A stretch of 64,000 nucleotides of DNA from Streptomyces glaucescens. Its GTDB lineage: Bacteria > Actinomycetota > Actinomycetes > Streptomycetales > Streptomycetaceae. A program made the position numbers and the translations under genes. Below are positions 42,312 to 51,055 of the stretch, piece after piece (within the stretch, counting starts at the first letter, position 1; every line of letters begins with the position of its first letter). Location of the stretch: NCBI RefSeq assembly GCF_000761215.1, contig NZ_CP009438.1, forward strand, positions 6,986,501 to 7,050,500, read 5' to 3'. The notes under the pieces are model-generated. The model saw nothing but the letters and a program-made list of their open reading frames with translations. It searched no databases and was not told the DNA's origin.

Positions 42312-43289
42312 ATGCGTGTGCGTGATTCCGTGGTCGTGATCACGGGTGCCTCCAGCGGCATCGGGCGGGCCACCGCCCTCGCCTTCGCCCGCAAGGGCTG
42401 CGCCGTGGTGCTGGCGGCACGCCGGGCCGAGGCGCTGGAGACGGTGCGGCGCGCGTGCGAGCGCCACCGCCGGGCGGAGGCGCTCGTCGTCCCGACCGAC
42501 GTGACGGACGCCGCCGCCGTCGACGAGCTGGCCCGGCGCGCGGTGCAGCGCTTCGGCCGCGTCGACGTCTGGGTCAACGCGGCCGCCGTGAACGTCTTCG
42601 GCCCGTTCGGGGAAGTGCCCCTGGAGGACTTCCGCAGGGTCCTGGACGTCAACGTCATGGGGTACGTGCACGGGGCCCGCGCCGCCCTGCGGGTGATGCG
42701 CGAACAGGACCGGGGCACGCTGGTGAACGTCTCCTCCATCGTGGGCGTCGTGAGCCAGCCGTACACCCACGCCTACGGCATGTCCAAGCACGCGATCCGC
42801 GCGCTGAGCGCGAGCCTGCGCCAGGAGCTGCGGCTCGGCAAGGCCGCGCACCTGCACGTCTGCACGGTGCTGCCGGCCACCATCGACACGCCGCTGTTCC
42901 AGCACGCCGCCAACTACACGGGACGCAGACCGGTGGCCATGCCACCGGTCTACAGTCCCGAGCGGGTGGCCCGGGCCATCGTGCGCCTGGTCCGCGCACC
43001 CCGCCGCGAAGTCGTGGTGGGACCGATGGGCCGGTCGCTGGTCCTGCAGTCCCGGATCTCGCCGGGACTGGTGGAACGGACGATGGCCCGGCACGTCGAC
43101 CGTACGCACCTGTCCCGGAAGGAACCCGCTCCGCCCGGCCGCGGCAACCTCCACGTTCCCGCCGCCGGCCAGGGCGCCACGCACGGCGGATGGGGCGGGC
43201 GCCGTCGCACCGCCGTGCGCGGGCTCGCCGCCGCCACCGTGCTCGCGGCCGCGGCGGCCGGCGCGGCACGGCGGGTCCGCACGCCTTGA
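42312..43289 (+). CDS. SDR oxidoreductase with C-terminal extension
   Basis: A 325-residue SDR: VVITGASSGIGRATALAFAR (cofactor), NAAAVNVFGPF, Ser in LVNVSSIVGVV and Tyr-Lys in YGMSKHAIRALS. Beyond the usual about 250 residues is a tail (VVVGPMGRSLVLQSR, then a basic/Ala-rich end GLAAATVLAAAAAGAARRVR) that may be a membrane anchor. GGGGAGAGGG precedes the ATG. Its stop overlaps the next start (TTGA). Confidence 0.88.
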   Translation: MRVRDSVVVITGASSGIGRATALAFARKGCAVVLAARRAEALETVRRACERHRRAEALVVPTDVTDAAAVDELARRAVQRFGRVDVWVNAAAVNVFGPFGEVPLEDFRRVLDVNVMGYVHGARAALRVMREQDRGTLVNVSSIVGVVSQPYTHAYGMSKHAIRALSASLRQELRLGKAAHLHVCTVLPATIDTPLFQHAANYTGRRPVAMPPVYSPERVARAIVRLVRAPRREVVVGPMGRSLVLQSRISPGLVERTMARHVDRTHLSRKEPAPPGRGNLHVPAAGQGATHGGWGGRRRTAVRGLAAATVLAAAAAGAARRVRTP

Positions 43290-44062
43290 GCGGCTGGGAC
43301 GCGCACGAGTTCACGGCCGCCGCGGGCACCCGGGTCCACGCCGCCGTGCTGGGGCCGCCCGGCGCCCCCGAGGTGGTGTGCATCCACGGACTCGGCTGCT
43401 CCCACCGCTACTGGCTGCCGTTCGCCCGGGCCCTGTCCCCGCACGCCCGGACCGTCGCCCCGGACCTGCCCGGTTTCGGCCGCACCCCCGGTCCCCGGCG
43501 CGCCCTGGACGTCCGCGGGCTGTCACGGGCGCTGGCCGACTGGCTGCGGGCCACCGGACGGCACCCCGCGCTGCTCGTCGCCAACTCGCTCGGCTGCCAG
43601 GTCGTCGTCGACCTGGCCGTGCACGCACCCGAACTCGTCGGCCCCGCCGTCCTCATCGGCCCGACGTTCGACCGCGCCGCCCGCTCCACCCCGGTCCAGG
43701 TGGCACGGCTGCTGCGGGACGCCCTGCGGGAGCGCCCGTCACTCGCGCCGGCCCTGCTGACCAGCTACGCCCAGTGCGGGATCCGCCGTGCCTGGCGCAC
43801 CTACCGCCATGCGCTGCACGATCCCGTCGAACACAAACTCCACCACCTGCGCACCCCGGTCGTCGTGGCCCGCGGCACCAGGGACCCCATCGTGCCGCGC
43901 GCCTGGGCCGAGGAGATCGCTTCCCTGCTCCCCGACGGCCGCCCGGCCTCGGTGCCCGGCGCCGGGCACGCGCTGAACCACGGGGCACCGCTGGAGCTGG
44001 CACGCTTCACCAGGGCACTGCTGGAGGAGGCCGGCGGTGGCGCCGGCCGGGTGAGGCCATGA
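43286..44062 (+). CDS. alpha/beta-hydrolase
   Basis: A 258-residue hydrolase: oxyanion VVCIHGLGCSHRYW, nucleophile LLVANSLGCQVVVDLA (ANSLG in place of GxSxG), Asp in GTRDPIVPR, His in PGAGHALNHG. The missing first Gly of the elbow may lower activity but occurs in some esterases. A TTG start overlaps the SDR stop (TTGA), an uncommon arrangement; no other start fits. It ends the packed run begun at 38728. Confidence 0.8.
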   Translation: MSGWDAHEFTAAAGTRVHAAVLGPPGAPEVVCIHGLGCSHRYWLPFARALSPHARTVAPDLPGFGRTPGPRRALDVRGLSRALADWLRATGRHPALLVANSLGCQVVVDLAVHAPELVGPAVLIGPTFDRAARSTPVQVARLLRDALRERPSLAPALLTSYAQCGIRRAWRTYRHALHDPVEHKLHHLRTPVVVARGTRDPIVPRAWAEEIASLLPDGRPASVPGAGHALNHGAPLELARFTRALLEEAGGGAGRVRP

Positions 44063-44161
44063 GGAAGCCCCGTCCCCCGTGCGGCGCACGCGCGGAGGCC
44101 GGGGCGGTCACGGTCCGGGCAAGGGGAAGCGGCCGCGTGGCGCGACCGCTCCGCGGGGCCG

Positions 44162-44623
44162 TCACCTCATGCGGTCCGACCCGGTGGAACGCGGCTGACG
44201 AGCCGCGGCGCTGGCGGCGAGCGCCAGAAGCAGGGCGAGCGCACCCGTGATGATGTTGTTGACGACGCTCCTGGTGGTGCTGACGTCACCGGCCACGACC
44301 CAGGGGGCGATGATGGTCCACGCGCCCAGGGCACAGGCGGCCCACGCCATGCTGTGCGTGCGCTCGTAGGCACGGCCGAAGCCACCGCTCATCAGCAGCG
44401 CGTACGCGATGCCGACGATCAGGTTGGTGACAGCCAGCCTGGACAGGCCGTTGAATCCCGCGATCCACGGCGACGCCGCCAGGTAGAGACCGGTCAGGAG
44501 CGCCATCGTCTCGACGGCCTGGGCTCGCGGCGTGGCCGTCGCACGCTCGGCCATCTCATGGCGCGCGCGCATGTCGACGATGTCCGGGTGGGTCTCCATG
44601 GACGAGTGGGGATGGGTTGTCAT
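44162..44623 (-). CDS. SPW-repeat membrane protein
   Basis: A 153-residue protein with four hydrophobic helices and the two SPW-type motifs: GLYLAASPWIAGFNGLSRLA and ALGAWTIIAPWVVAGD. SPW-repeat proteins are small integral membrane proteins of unknown role, common in actinomycetes and often stress-related. GGTGAAAGGA precedes the ATG at 44623, which was preferred over one three codons upstream. Confidence 0.88.
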   Translation of the reverse strand: MTTHPHSSMETHPDIVDMRARHEMAERATATPRAQAVETMALLTGLYLAASPWIAGFNGLSRLAVTNLIVGIAYALLMSGGFGRAYERTHSMAWAACALGAWTIIAPWVVAGDVSTTRSVVNNIITGALALLLALAASAAARQPRSTGSDRMR

Positions 44624-44687
44624 TCCTTTCACCTCCGAGGCGCAAGTCCCCGAGCGCTGCCCGGGTACCCACCCTGCGCTGCCCCGA

Positions 44688-45635
44688 TCACTCCCCGGCG
44701 GAACCCGTCACCCGCGCATCACGGTCCCGGGCGGCCAGGGCCTCCCGGTCGTCCCGGCGCAGGCGCACCTCGACGTGGCCGTCGACGATCCGGGAGTCGA
44801 AGGCGGGCTGCGGCGCGGTCGCGGGGCCGCGTACGTTGAGGCCGTCCGAGAGCCGGAAGACACTGCCGTGCCACGGGCACTCCACACAGCCGTCGGCGAC
44901 GGTGCCCTCGGCCAGCGGCCCGGCGAGGTGACTGCACCGCTCGGCCAGGACGTGCACCGTCGTGCCGTCCTCGTTGACCACCAGCAGCGGCACGTCGTCC
45001 ACGCTGCGCCGCACGGCCTCGCCGGGCGGGAACTCGTCCACGGCCCCGATCCGGTGCCAGCCCTCCCGGACCACCTGGGGCACCTCCTCGGCGTGATTGG
45101 CGCCGGCCGCCTGGCGGTAGGCCAGATGCCCGCCCAGCGCCCCGCCGAACCCCACTGCCGTCAGCCCCAGGAAGCCCAGCGTCCGCCCCGCCGCGTGGCG
45201 GCCCTTCGCCCGGCAGGTGAGCGAGGCGGCGTACAGCCCCAGGGAGGCGGCGTTGCTCAGCGCGTGCACCAGGCCGACCCGCGCCTGCCGGCTGTGCAGG
45301 TCCGCCCAGTCGACCGCGCCCGCGAGCGCCGCGGGCACGGCGGCGGCCAGCCCGACACCGATCAGCAGGCCCGCCTCGCGGGACCGGCCCGGCCGCAGGT
45401 CCAGGACCGCCGCGGACATCCAGGTGCCGATCGGCACCTGCACCAGCAGCGGGTGCACCGGGTGCCCCAGCCACCGGCCGTGCAGCGCGTCCCGGCCGGG
45501 CCCCAGCGGCAGGGCCCGGACCGCGCTCCTCATCGTGTCGATCAGGCGGTCGGCCCGCGGATCACCCTCCAGCCGGTCGAGCATCCGCAGGGCCCGGTTC
45601 TGCCGCACACGGCGGCGGTGAGGTGTAGCGCTCAT
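44688..45635 (-). CDS. DUF2231 membrane protein fused to a Rieske [2Fe-2S] domain
   Basis: A 315-residue fusion. Residues about 50-195 are a four-helix DUF2231-type membrane domain (HPVHPLLVQVPIGTWMSAAV, HALSNAASLGLYAASLT); residues about 205-305 a Rieske domain with CSHLAGPLAEG and CVECPWHGSVFRLSDG, the C-x-H/C-x2-H ligands of a [2Fe-2S] cluster. It would tether a high-potential electron carrier to the membrane. The partner is unknown. Start at 45635; ATG 45668 is possible. Confidence 0.87.
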   Translation of the reverse strand: MSATPHRRRVRQNRALRMLDRLEGDPRADRLIDTMRSAVRALPLGPGRDALHGRWLGHPVHPLLVQVPIGTWMSAAVLDLRPGRSREAGLLIGVGLAAAVPAALAGAVDWADLHSRQARVGLVHALSNAASLGLYAASLTCRAKGRHAAGRTLGFLGLTAVGFGGALGGHLAYRQAAGANHAEEVPQVVREGWHRIGAVDEFPPGEAVRRSVDDVPLLVVNEDGTTVHVLAERCSHLAGPLAEGTVADGCVECPWHGSVFRLSDGLNVRGPATAPQPAFDSRIVDGHVEVRLRRDDREALAARDRDARVTGSAGE

Positions 45636-45758
45636 GCCCGGCCGGGTCCCCACCCGCGCGGACGGCAAACGACGGCGTTGTCGCGCGGACGTCCCGCGCG
45701 GGGGAGCCGAGCGGGGCGGCCCCGCGAGGCGGGCCGGCGCCGGACGGGACGGGCGGGG

Positions 45759-45802
45759 CTCCCGGTGGGGCCTCCCGGAAGGCGGGGGAGGAGCACCGGG
45801 AG
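45759..45802 (-). terminator. hairpin after the L-amino-acid oxidase gene
   Basis: CTCCCGGTG (45759-45767) pairs with CACCGGGAG (45794-45802), and CCTCCC with GGGAGG inside it, giving a two-step stem 14 bases after the oxidase stop on the minus strand. Confidence 0.6.
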
Positions 45803-45816
45803 ACCCGCCGCGGTCG

Positions 45817-47808
45817 TCAGCCGGTGTGCACCTTCAGGGCCGTCCGGACGGCGGACTCCAGGGCGCCTTCGATCCAGGCCGGCTTGACGGAGGTGTGATC
45901 ACCCGCGAAGTGCAGCGGCCCCTCGGAGGTCGGGATGTCGGGGAACAGCTCCGTGTGCTGGCCGGGGAACAGCACGGACGCCTCACCGTAGGCGTAGTGG
46001 TCGCGCATCCACGACTGGGTCTTGCACTTGGTGGTGAAGAAGACCTCGCAGCGGCGGCCGAAGACGGCCTGCACTCCGGCGAGGGCCCGCAGGTACCGCT
46101 CCTCGTCGGCGTACGCGTCCCACTTGAGGGCGTCGTCGGCCCAGCTGTAGGAGGCGAGCAGCACTCCTCCGTCGCTGCCCTCCATCGGGTGGGCGTGCTC
46201 GAAGTACATGAAGCGGTTGGCGTTGTCGCTGACCGAGCCGCCGCCGCGGACCCGGGCCGCCTCCGGATCGTCGACGGCGGCGGGGCGGAAGGCGGCGAAG
46301 CAGCTCTTGTACGCGTCGGGGACCGTCACCCCCAGGGCCTTGACGGACGGGTGCGCGCCGAGGTACCTGCCGTCGGAGACCCGGCCCGCACGGTACTTGT
46401 CGTAGAGGCCGTCCTCGATGGAGTCCAGCGCGTGCTCCCACTGCTCCTCGGTGAACTCCCACCAGCGCTGCGAGAACTCCAGCAGCACCTTGGTCGCCGC
46501 GTCGTAGTGCAGTTCCGTGACGGCCCGGCGCTTGCCGTAGCCGAGCGGAGGGTCGAAGGCCACGTGGCGCAGCCCGGAGAAGGGCACGGTGATGATCGCC
46601 TCGTCGCCCTCGAAGACCTCCGTGACCCCACCGTGGCCGGTCTGGCAGTCCTCGGAGACCGTGTGCACCCTCACCTTGCCGCCGCCGCGTTCGACGCGCA
46701 CGGCCCGCCGGTCGAGCCGCACCCTGCCCTTCACGGGCGCGTACAGCGCGTCGACGAGCGACGCGGTGCCGCCCTTGATCTCCCAGAACCGGGTCTTCGG
46801 GTCGATCAGCGCGCTCGACAGGAAGCTGTGCAGGAACGACAGGTGCATGCGGGAGGTGAGGTTCTGGATGGTGCCGACCAGGTCGACGGTCCTCGTGTCC
46901 AGCCCGGCGACCTCGGTCAGGTACCGGTACATGGACCAGTGGCCGTATCTCTTCAGTACGTCCACCCACCCCTCGACGAGGGCCGCCCCCTCCTTGCCGC
47001 GGATGAGCCGGTGCGCGGGTTCGAGGGCCTCCGCGAGGATGGCGGAGGCGGTCTTCGTGCGGTTCGGCCCGGTGACGCCGAAGGTGTCGTTGACCCTCTC
47101 GGGGTTCTTCTCGTAGTCGGCCCGGCGCACATGGACGCCGTTGACGTGGATCCAGGTGCGGTTGGCGCGCTGGGCGGGGTTGTCGACGTCCACGTCCACC
47201 AGGAGGAACTCCTGGCGCGGCAGGTCGAACTTGTCGAGCAGTGCCATGAGCAGCGGATGGCTCTCGGGCAGTCGCATCGCCCCGCCCTCCGCGTACTGCC
47301 TGGGATCGGCGAAGGGCTGGGCCCCGTTCTCGTGACCGCCCTTGCGGAACGTCTTGATACGCCCCCCGACCCGGTTGCCGTTGGCCTCGATCACGACGAC
47401 GTCGTGGCCCGCCCGGTTCAGCAGGTCGGCGGCGAGCAGCCCCGCGGGCCCGGCCCCGACGACCAGCACCCTCTTGGTCGCCCTGCCGCGGCTGGGCGGC
47501 AGTCCGTGCTTGACGACCTCCAGGTAGCGCGGGACGAGGGGCTCGTCGTGCTCGTCGTGGACGACGATGGCGCGCGCGACCGTGATGTAGGCGTCGTCGC
47601 CGACTCCGGGCGGGGTGGCGGCCGGTGCGGTGGAGGGTGCGGTGGCGGGGCTGAGCGCGGTCGCGGGAGCGGTGGCGGCGGCGGTGAGTCCGGCGGCCAG
47701 CACGGAGGCTCCGGCGGCGGTGACCAGGGTGCGGCGTGCGGGGAGCGGGCTGTCGGGCGAGGTACCGGCCGCGCGCCGCTCCCCGCTCGTGACGTCGTGT
47801 GTGCTCAT
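45817..47808 (-). CDS. Tat-exported L-amino-acid oxidase, L-glutamate-oxidase-like
   Basis: A 663-residue flavoprotein. The N-terminus has a twin-arginine signal (PARRTLVTAAGASVLAAGLT), then the FAD-binding KRVLVVGAGPAGLLAADLLN (about 110), GHDVVVIEANGNRVGGRIKT, a long substrate domain, and the C-terminal FAD segment PLHFAGDHTSVKPAWIEGAL. Order and phrases (ADPRQYAEGGAMRLPESHPL, NRFMYFEHAHP) match Streptomyces L-glutamate oxidase, which releases H2O2, ammonia and a keto acid. Whether it is specific for glutamate cannot be told. H2O2 outside the cell could be antimicrobial. Confidence 0.87.
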   Translation of the reverse strand: MSTHDVTSGERRAAGTSPDSPLPARRTLVTAAGASVLAAGLTAAATAPATALSPATAPSTAPAATPPGVGDDAYITVARAIVVHDEHDEPLVPRYLEVVKHGLPPSRGRATKRVLVVGAGPAGLLAADLLNRAGHDVVVIEANGNRVGGRIKTFRKGGHENGAQPFADPRQYAEGGAMRLPESHPLLMALLDKFDLPRQEFLLVDVDVDNPAQRANRTWIHVNGVHVRRADYEKNPERVNDTFGVTGPNRTKTASAILAEALEPAHRLIRGKEGAALVEGWVDVLKRYGHWSMYRYLTEVAGLDTRTVDLVGTIQNLTSRMHLSFLHSFLSSALIDPKTRFWEIKGGTASLVDALYAPVKGRVRLDRRAVRVERGGGKVRVHTVSEDCQTGHGGVTEVFEGDEAIITVPFSGLRHVAFDPPLGYGKRRAVTELHYDAATKVLLEFSQRWWEFTEEQWEHALDSIEDGLYDKYRAGRVSDGRYLGAHPSVKALGVTVPDAYKSCFAAFRPAAVDDPEAARVRGGGSVSDNANRFMYFEHAHPMEGSDGGVLLASYSWADDALKWDAYADEERYLRALAGVQAVFGRRCEVFFTTKCKTQSWMRDHYAYGEASVLFPGQHTELFPDIPTSEGPLHFAGDHTSVKPAWIEGALESAVRTALKVHTG

Positions 47809-47955
47809 GGCGCACCACTCTTGGCGTACGAACCGCACCCGGGAGGCGCCTTCACGCAGACGGGCATCCCAAACCACTCGACCGGTGACTGACGCCTCCG
47901 CGCGCCTTGACGCCCACGGTCGCCGGCCGCCGGCGGACGACCGCGGGCGTGGGAC

Positions 47956-48459
47956 TCATCGCTGCCGGCTCGTGCGCGACTCGCCGTCCCGGACGGGGTG
48001 CTTGCTCATGATCGAGACGCGGTTGAAGGCGTTCATGGTGACGGCGGCCCAGACGACCGCGGAGATCTCTTCGCCGGACAGCGCGGACCTGGCCTCGTCG
48101 TACGCCGCGCTCTGGGCGCCCGCGTCCGCGGGGTGGGTGGTGGCCTCCGCCAGGGCGAGCGCGGCCCGCTCCCTGGGGGTGAACAGGTCGGTGTCGCGCC
48201 AGGCGGCCAGCACGCCCAGCCGCCGGGTGGTGTCGCCCGCCCGCAGCGCGGCGCGGGTGTGCAGGTCGAGGCAGTAGGCGCAGGTGTTGATCTGGGACAC
48301 GCGCAGGTTGACCAGTTCGACGAGGATCCGGTCCAGTCCGGCCGCGGCGGCCGCCTCCCTCACGGTCTGCGCCGTGGCGGTCAGCGCGCGGTACGCGTCG
48401 GGGTGCTGCTTGTCGATGTGGACCCGGTTGCCCGGTCCCGCCGCTGCCGTGTCCGTCAC
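47956..48459 (-). CDS. carboxymuconolactone-decarboxylase/AhpD-like protein
   Basis: A 167-residue protein with the AhpD-like peroxidatic motif NTCAYCLDLHTRAALRAG (Cys-x2-Cys, His). The helices YRALTATAQTVREAAAAAGL and ISAVVWAAVTMNAFNRVSI are typical of the carboxymuconolactone decarboxylase family, many of which act as thiol peroxidases. GTG start behind GAAGGAG. It is divergent from the pirin gene, a common pairing in Streptomyces. Confidence 0.9.
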   Translation of the reverse strand: MTDTAAAGPGNRVHIDKQHPDAYRALTATAQTVREAAAAAGLDRILVELVNLRVSQINTCAYCLDLHTRAALRAGDTTRRLGVLAAWRDTDLFTPRERAALALAEATTHPADAGAQSAAYDEARSALSGEEISAVVWAAVTMNAFNRVSIMSKHPVRDGESRTSRQR

Positions 48460-48555
48460 ATGTGCTCCTTCGCCGGGCGATCACTCGCTGAGGGTCCTAT
48501 GATCGACGAGTGGATGTTGAAAGTCGAACGTTCCCTCGCGGGGAAGGCCGGGACA

Positions 48556-49542
48556 GTGAGTAACACCGAAGTGCGTCCCGCCGAGGTGAAGTGCGGGGGT
48601 CCGTCCGGCGGGGACACCTCCTCCGCCGTCGACGTGCTCACCGCACGGCAGGTCCCGCTGGGCGGCCCTCGCGCCATGTCCGTGCGACGGACCCTGCCCC
48701 AGCGGGCCCGCACCCTCATCGGGGCGTGGTGCTTCGCCGACCACTACGGCCCCGACGACGTCTCCGCCACCGGTGGCATGGACGTCGCCCCCCATCCGCA
48801 CACCGGTCTGCAGACGGTCAGCTGGCTCTTCAGCGGGGAGATCGAGCACCGCGACAGCCTGGGCAGCCACGCCTTCGTCCGCCCCGGCGAACTGAACCTC
48901 ATGACCGGCGGCCACGGCATCAGCCACTCGGAGGTGTCGACCCCCGGCACGACCGTCCTGCACGGGGTCCAGCTCTGGGTGGCCCTGCCCGGCGAACACC
49001 GCGATGCCGCCCGGGACTTCCAGCACTACGCCCCCGCGCCGGTGCCGCTGGACGGCGGCAGCGCCCGCGTCTTCCTGGGCACGCTCGCCGGCGACACCTC
49101 GCCGGTCCGCACCTTCACCCCGCTGCTCGGCGCCGAGCTGTCCGTCGACCCCGGTGCGACGCTGACCCTCGACGTCGACCCGGACTTCGAGCACGGGCTG
49201 CTCGTGGACACCGGCGACGTCCGCCTGGACGGCACCGCCCTGGAACCGGCCGAGCTGGGCTACACCGCACCCGGGCGCACGGTGCTCACCCTCGCCAACG
49301 AGGGGACGGGCACAGCGCGCCTGGTGCTCCTCGGCGGTCCGCCCTTCGGGGAGGAGATCGTCATGTGGTGGAACTTCATCGGCCGCTCGCACGACGACAT
49401 CGTCCGCGCCCGCCAGGAGTGGCAGGACGCGTCGGACCGCTTCGGCCGGGTCGAGGGCTACCCGGGCGACCGCCTCCCGGCGCCCGCCCTCCCCAACGCC
49501 ACCCTCACTCCGCGCGGCAACCCGGCTCCCCGGCAGCCCTGA
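48556..49542 (+). CDS. pirin family protein
   Basis: A 328-residue double cupin. Cupin 1 carries the metal motif HPHTGLQTVSWLFSGEIEHR and a late His-Glu set (NLMTGGHGISHSEVS); the second cupin holds GLLVDTGDVRLDGTAL. Pirins are iron proteins; several are quercetinases, others regulators. GTG start behind GGGAAGG was chosen over an ATG 43 bases upstream that lacks the family start. It ends in a hairpin shared with the convergent lipase gene. Confidence 0.9.
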   Translation: MSNTEVRPAEVKCGGPSGGDTSSAVDVLTARQVPLGGPRAMSVRRTLPQRARTLIGAWCFADHYGPDDVSATGGMDVAPHPHTGLQTVSWLFSGEIEHRDSLGSHAFVRPGELNLMTGGHGISHSEVSTPGTTVLHGVQLWVALPGEHRDAARDFQHYAPAPVPLDGGSARVFLGTLAGDTSPVRTFTPLLGAELSVDPGATLTLDVDPDFEHGLLVDTGDVRLDGTALEPAELGYTAPGRTVLTLANEGTGTARLVLLGGPPFGEEIVMWWNFIGRSHDDIVRARQEWQDASDRFGRVEGYPGDRLPAPALPNATLTPRGNPAPRQP

Positions 49543-49560
49543 CCGGCGGGTCAGGGCTGC
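49533..49560. terminator. bidirectional hairpin containing both stop codons
   Basis: GCAGCCCTGACC/GGTCAGGGCTGC forms a 12-bp perfect stem with GGCG loop. It spans the pirin stop (49540-49542) and the lipase stop (49551-49553), so both proteins end in Gln-Pro from the palindrome itself. A compact shared terminator is the likely role. Confidence 0.7.
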
Positions 49561-50873
49561 ACGGGCAGCGTGCGGCAGTTGGAGCCGGCGGGTTTCCCGG
49601 CGAGGCGGTCGGTCAGCCAGGACACCGCGTCGTCCTGGTCGGTGATGAGCGGCGCCAGGTGGTTGGTGAGGATCTTGTCGCCGAGATCGGGCAGGAGGAC
49701 GGGCTTGTAGGTGACGTCACCGCCCCTGCGGCACCAGTCCACCGCCAGCCGGCGGGACTGGGCGTGGGGGACGATGTCGTCCTGGACGCCGGTGGCCAGC
49801 CGGACCGGGCCCGTGGGGGTGAGGGCGCCGAGGCGCTGCTTGTCGAGCACCGCCTGGGCGCGGGGCTCACCCGCGAGGACCTCGGCGAGGGACTTCCCGC
49901 TCGACGTCCACTTCGTGCTCTTGGTGAAGCCGTAGCGGAGGATCGCGTCGCCCACGCAGGTGGTCGCGATGTCCTTCAGCGCGGCCCGTCCCGTCGCGTT
50001 GACGTTGGCCTCCACCACCTCGCGCAGGTCCGGCTCCGCCTGGGCGAACCCGTTGATCGACCAGCCCAGGGCGCCCGCCAGCGCGCTGCCGTCGATGCCC
50101 TTCATGACCTCCGTCAGGTCGGCGGGCGGCGCGCCGCTGTAGGTGCCGGCGAGCGGCACGTCGGGCGCGTACGTTCGCTGGAGTTCGGCCGCGGCGGCAC
50201 TCGCGCCGCCGCCCTGGCTGTAGCCGTACAGGCCGACCCGGGAGCCGGCCGTGACGGACGCGCCCGGCACGGAGCGGGCGGCGCGTGCCGCGTCCAGCAT
50301 GGCGTGCCCCTGGTCGAGGCGGTTCACGTAGGTGTGCAGCCGGTCGGTGGCGCCGAGGCCGACGTAGTCCGTGACGACGACGGCCGCGCCCGTGGCCAGC
50401 AGGCGGTAGACCGCGAGGATCTCATAACCGACGGACAGGGTCTGGCCGTTGAGGAGCAGCGGGTGCTGGAGGGAGAACGACGGCGCGCACTGGTCGCCCT
50501 GGCCCATGGTGCCCGAGCCCACCACGACCAGGGGGCGGGGGCCGTCGCCCTTCCATGCCGCGGACGGCTCGATGTAGGCGCCGGTGACCGCGACCCGCTC
50601 GCCGCCCGAGTCGGTGGACGTGTACATCAGGCGGGTGGCCGTGCCGGGGAGCGGGCGGCCGTCGAGACCGGGCAGTGCGAGGCCGAGAGGCAGAGGCTCG
50701 TGCCGGACCAAGGTGCCGTTTCCCGCGGGCAGTCCGGCGGGCGGGGTGTAGAAGGCGGGGATGGTCACGCCCCGGGACACCACGGGGTCGCTCGCGGCGG
50801 CGGGCGGGGCGGACGCGCAGACACAGGCGGTGGTGACGACGGCGGTCGTCAGCACGGTGCCGATACGGCTCAC
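49551..50873 (-). CDS. secreted lipase (secretory lipase family)
   Basis: A 440-residue exported protein with signal peptide (MSRIGTVLTTAVVTTACVCA) and an alpha/beta-hydrolase body: nucleophile GLYGYSQGGGASAAAAEL (Ser about 215), Asp in ATGVQDDIVPHAQSRRLAV and His in LTNHLAPLITDQD. It matches the secretory lipase family (fungal LIP-like, actinomycete homologues). GTG start with GAGGAG upstream. Two GTTAC-N-GTAAC palindromes overlap its promoter region, suggesting repression. Confidence 0.88.
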   Translation of the reverse strand: MSRIGTVLTTAVVTTACVCASAPPAAASDPVVSRGVTIPAFYTPPAGLPAGNGTLVRHEPLPLGLALPGLDGRPLPGTATRLMYTSTDSGGERVAVTGAYIEPSAAWKGDGPRPLVVVGSGTMGQGDQCAPSFSLQHPLLLNGQTLSVGYEILAVYRLLATGAAVVVTDYVGLGATDRLHTYVNRLDQGHAMLDAARAARSVPGASVTAGSRVGLYGYSQGGGASAAAAELQRTYAPDVPLAGTYSGAPPADLTEVMKGIDGSALAGALGWSINGFAQAEPDLREVVEANVNATGRAALKDIATTCVGDAILRYGFTKSTKWTSSGKSLAEVLAGEPRAQAVLDKQRLGALTPTGPVRLATGVQDDIVPHAQSRRLAVDWCRRGGDVTYKPVLLPDLGDKILTNHLAPLITDQDDAVSWLTDRLAGKPAGSNCRTLPVQP

Positions 50874-50926
50874 GGTTCACTCCTCGCTCTGCTGCAGGAA
50901 AGTGAACCGGAAACTAGCACTGCTTG

Positions 50927-50967
50927 GTTACTGCTGGTAACACCTGAGCAAGTTACGGGCTGGTAAC
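50927..50967 (-). promoter_or_regulatory. tandem GTTAC/GTAAC operator upstream of the lipase
   Basis: GTTAC-TGCTG-GTAAC (50927-50941) and GTTAC-GGGCTG-GTAAC (50952-50967) repeat about 26 bases apart, 54-94 bases before the start. On the minus strand the second half TTACCA may serve as -35 with TAGTTT as -10 18 bases later, so a regulator bound here would block RNA polymerase. Confidence 0.6.
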
Positions 50968-51055
50968 TATTGCCTGCGCGGCACGCCGTCGCGGCGCACG
51001 GAAGGAGCGGGCCGCGCCGGTCGCCCGGCGGGCCCGCTCGCTCCGCGCCGTCCGC

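Noticed and set aside
45634..47892. Long rightward frame opposite the L-amino-acid oxidase
   Set aside because: Asp/Val-rich mirror of the real gene; no family likeness.
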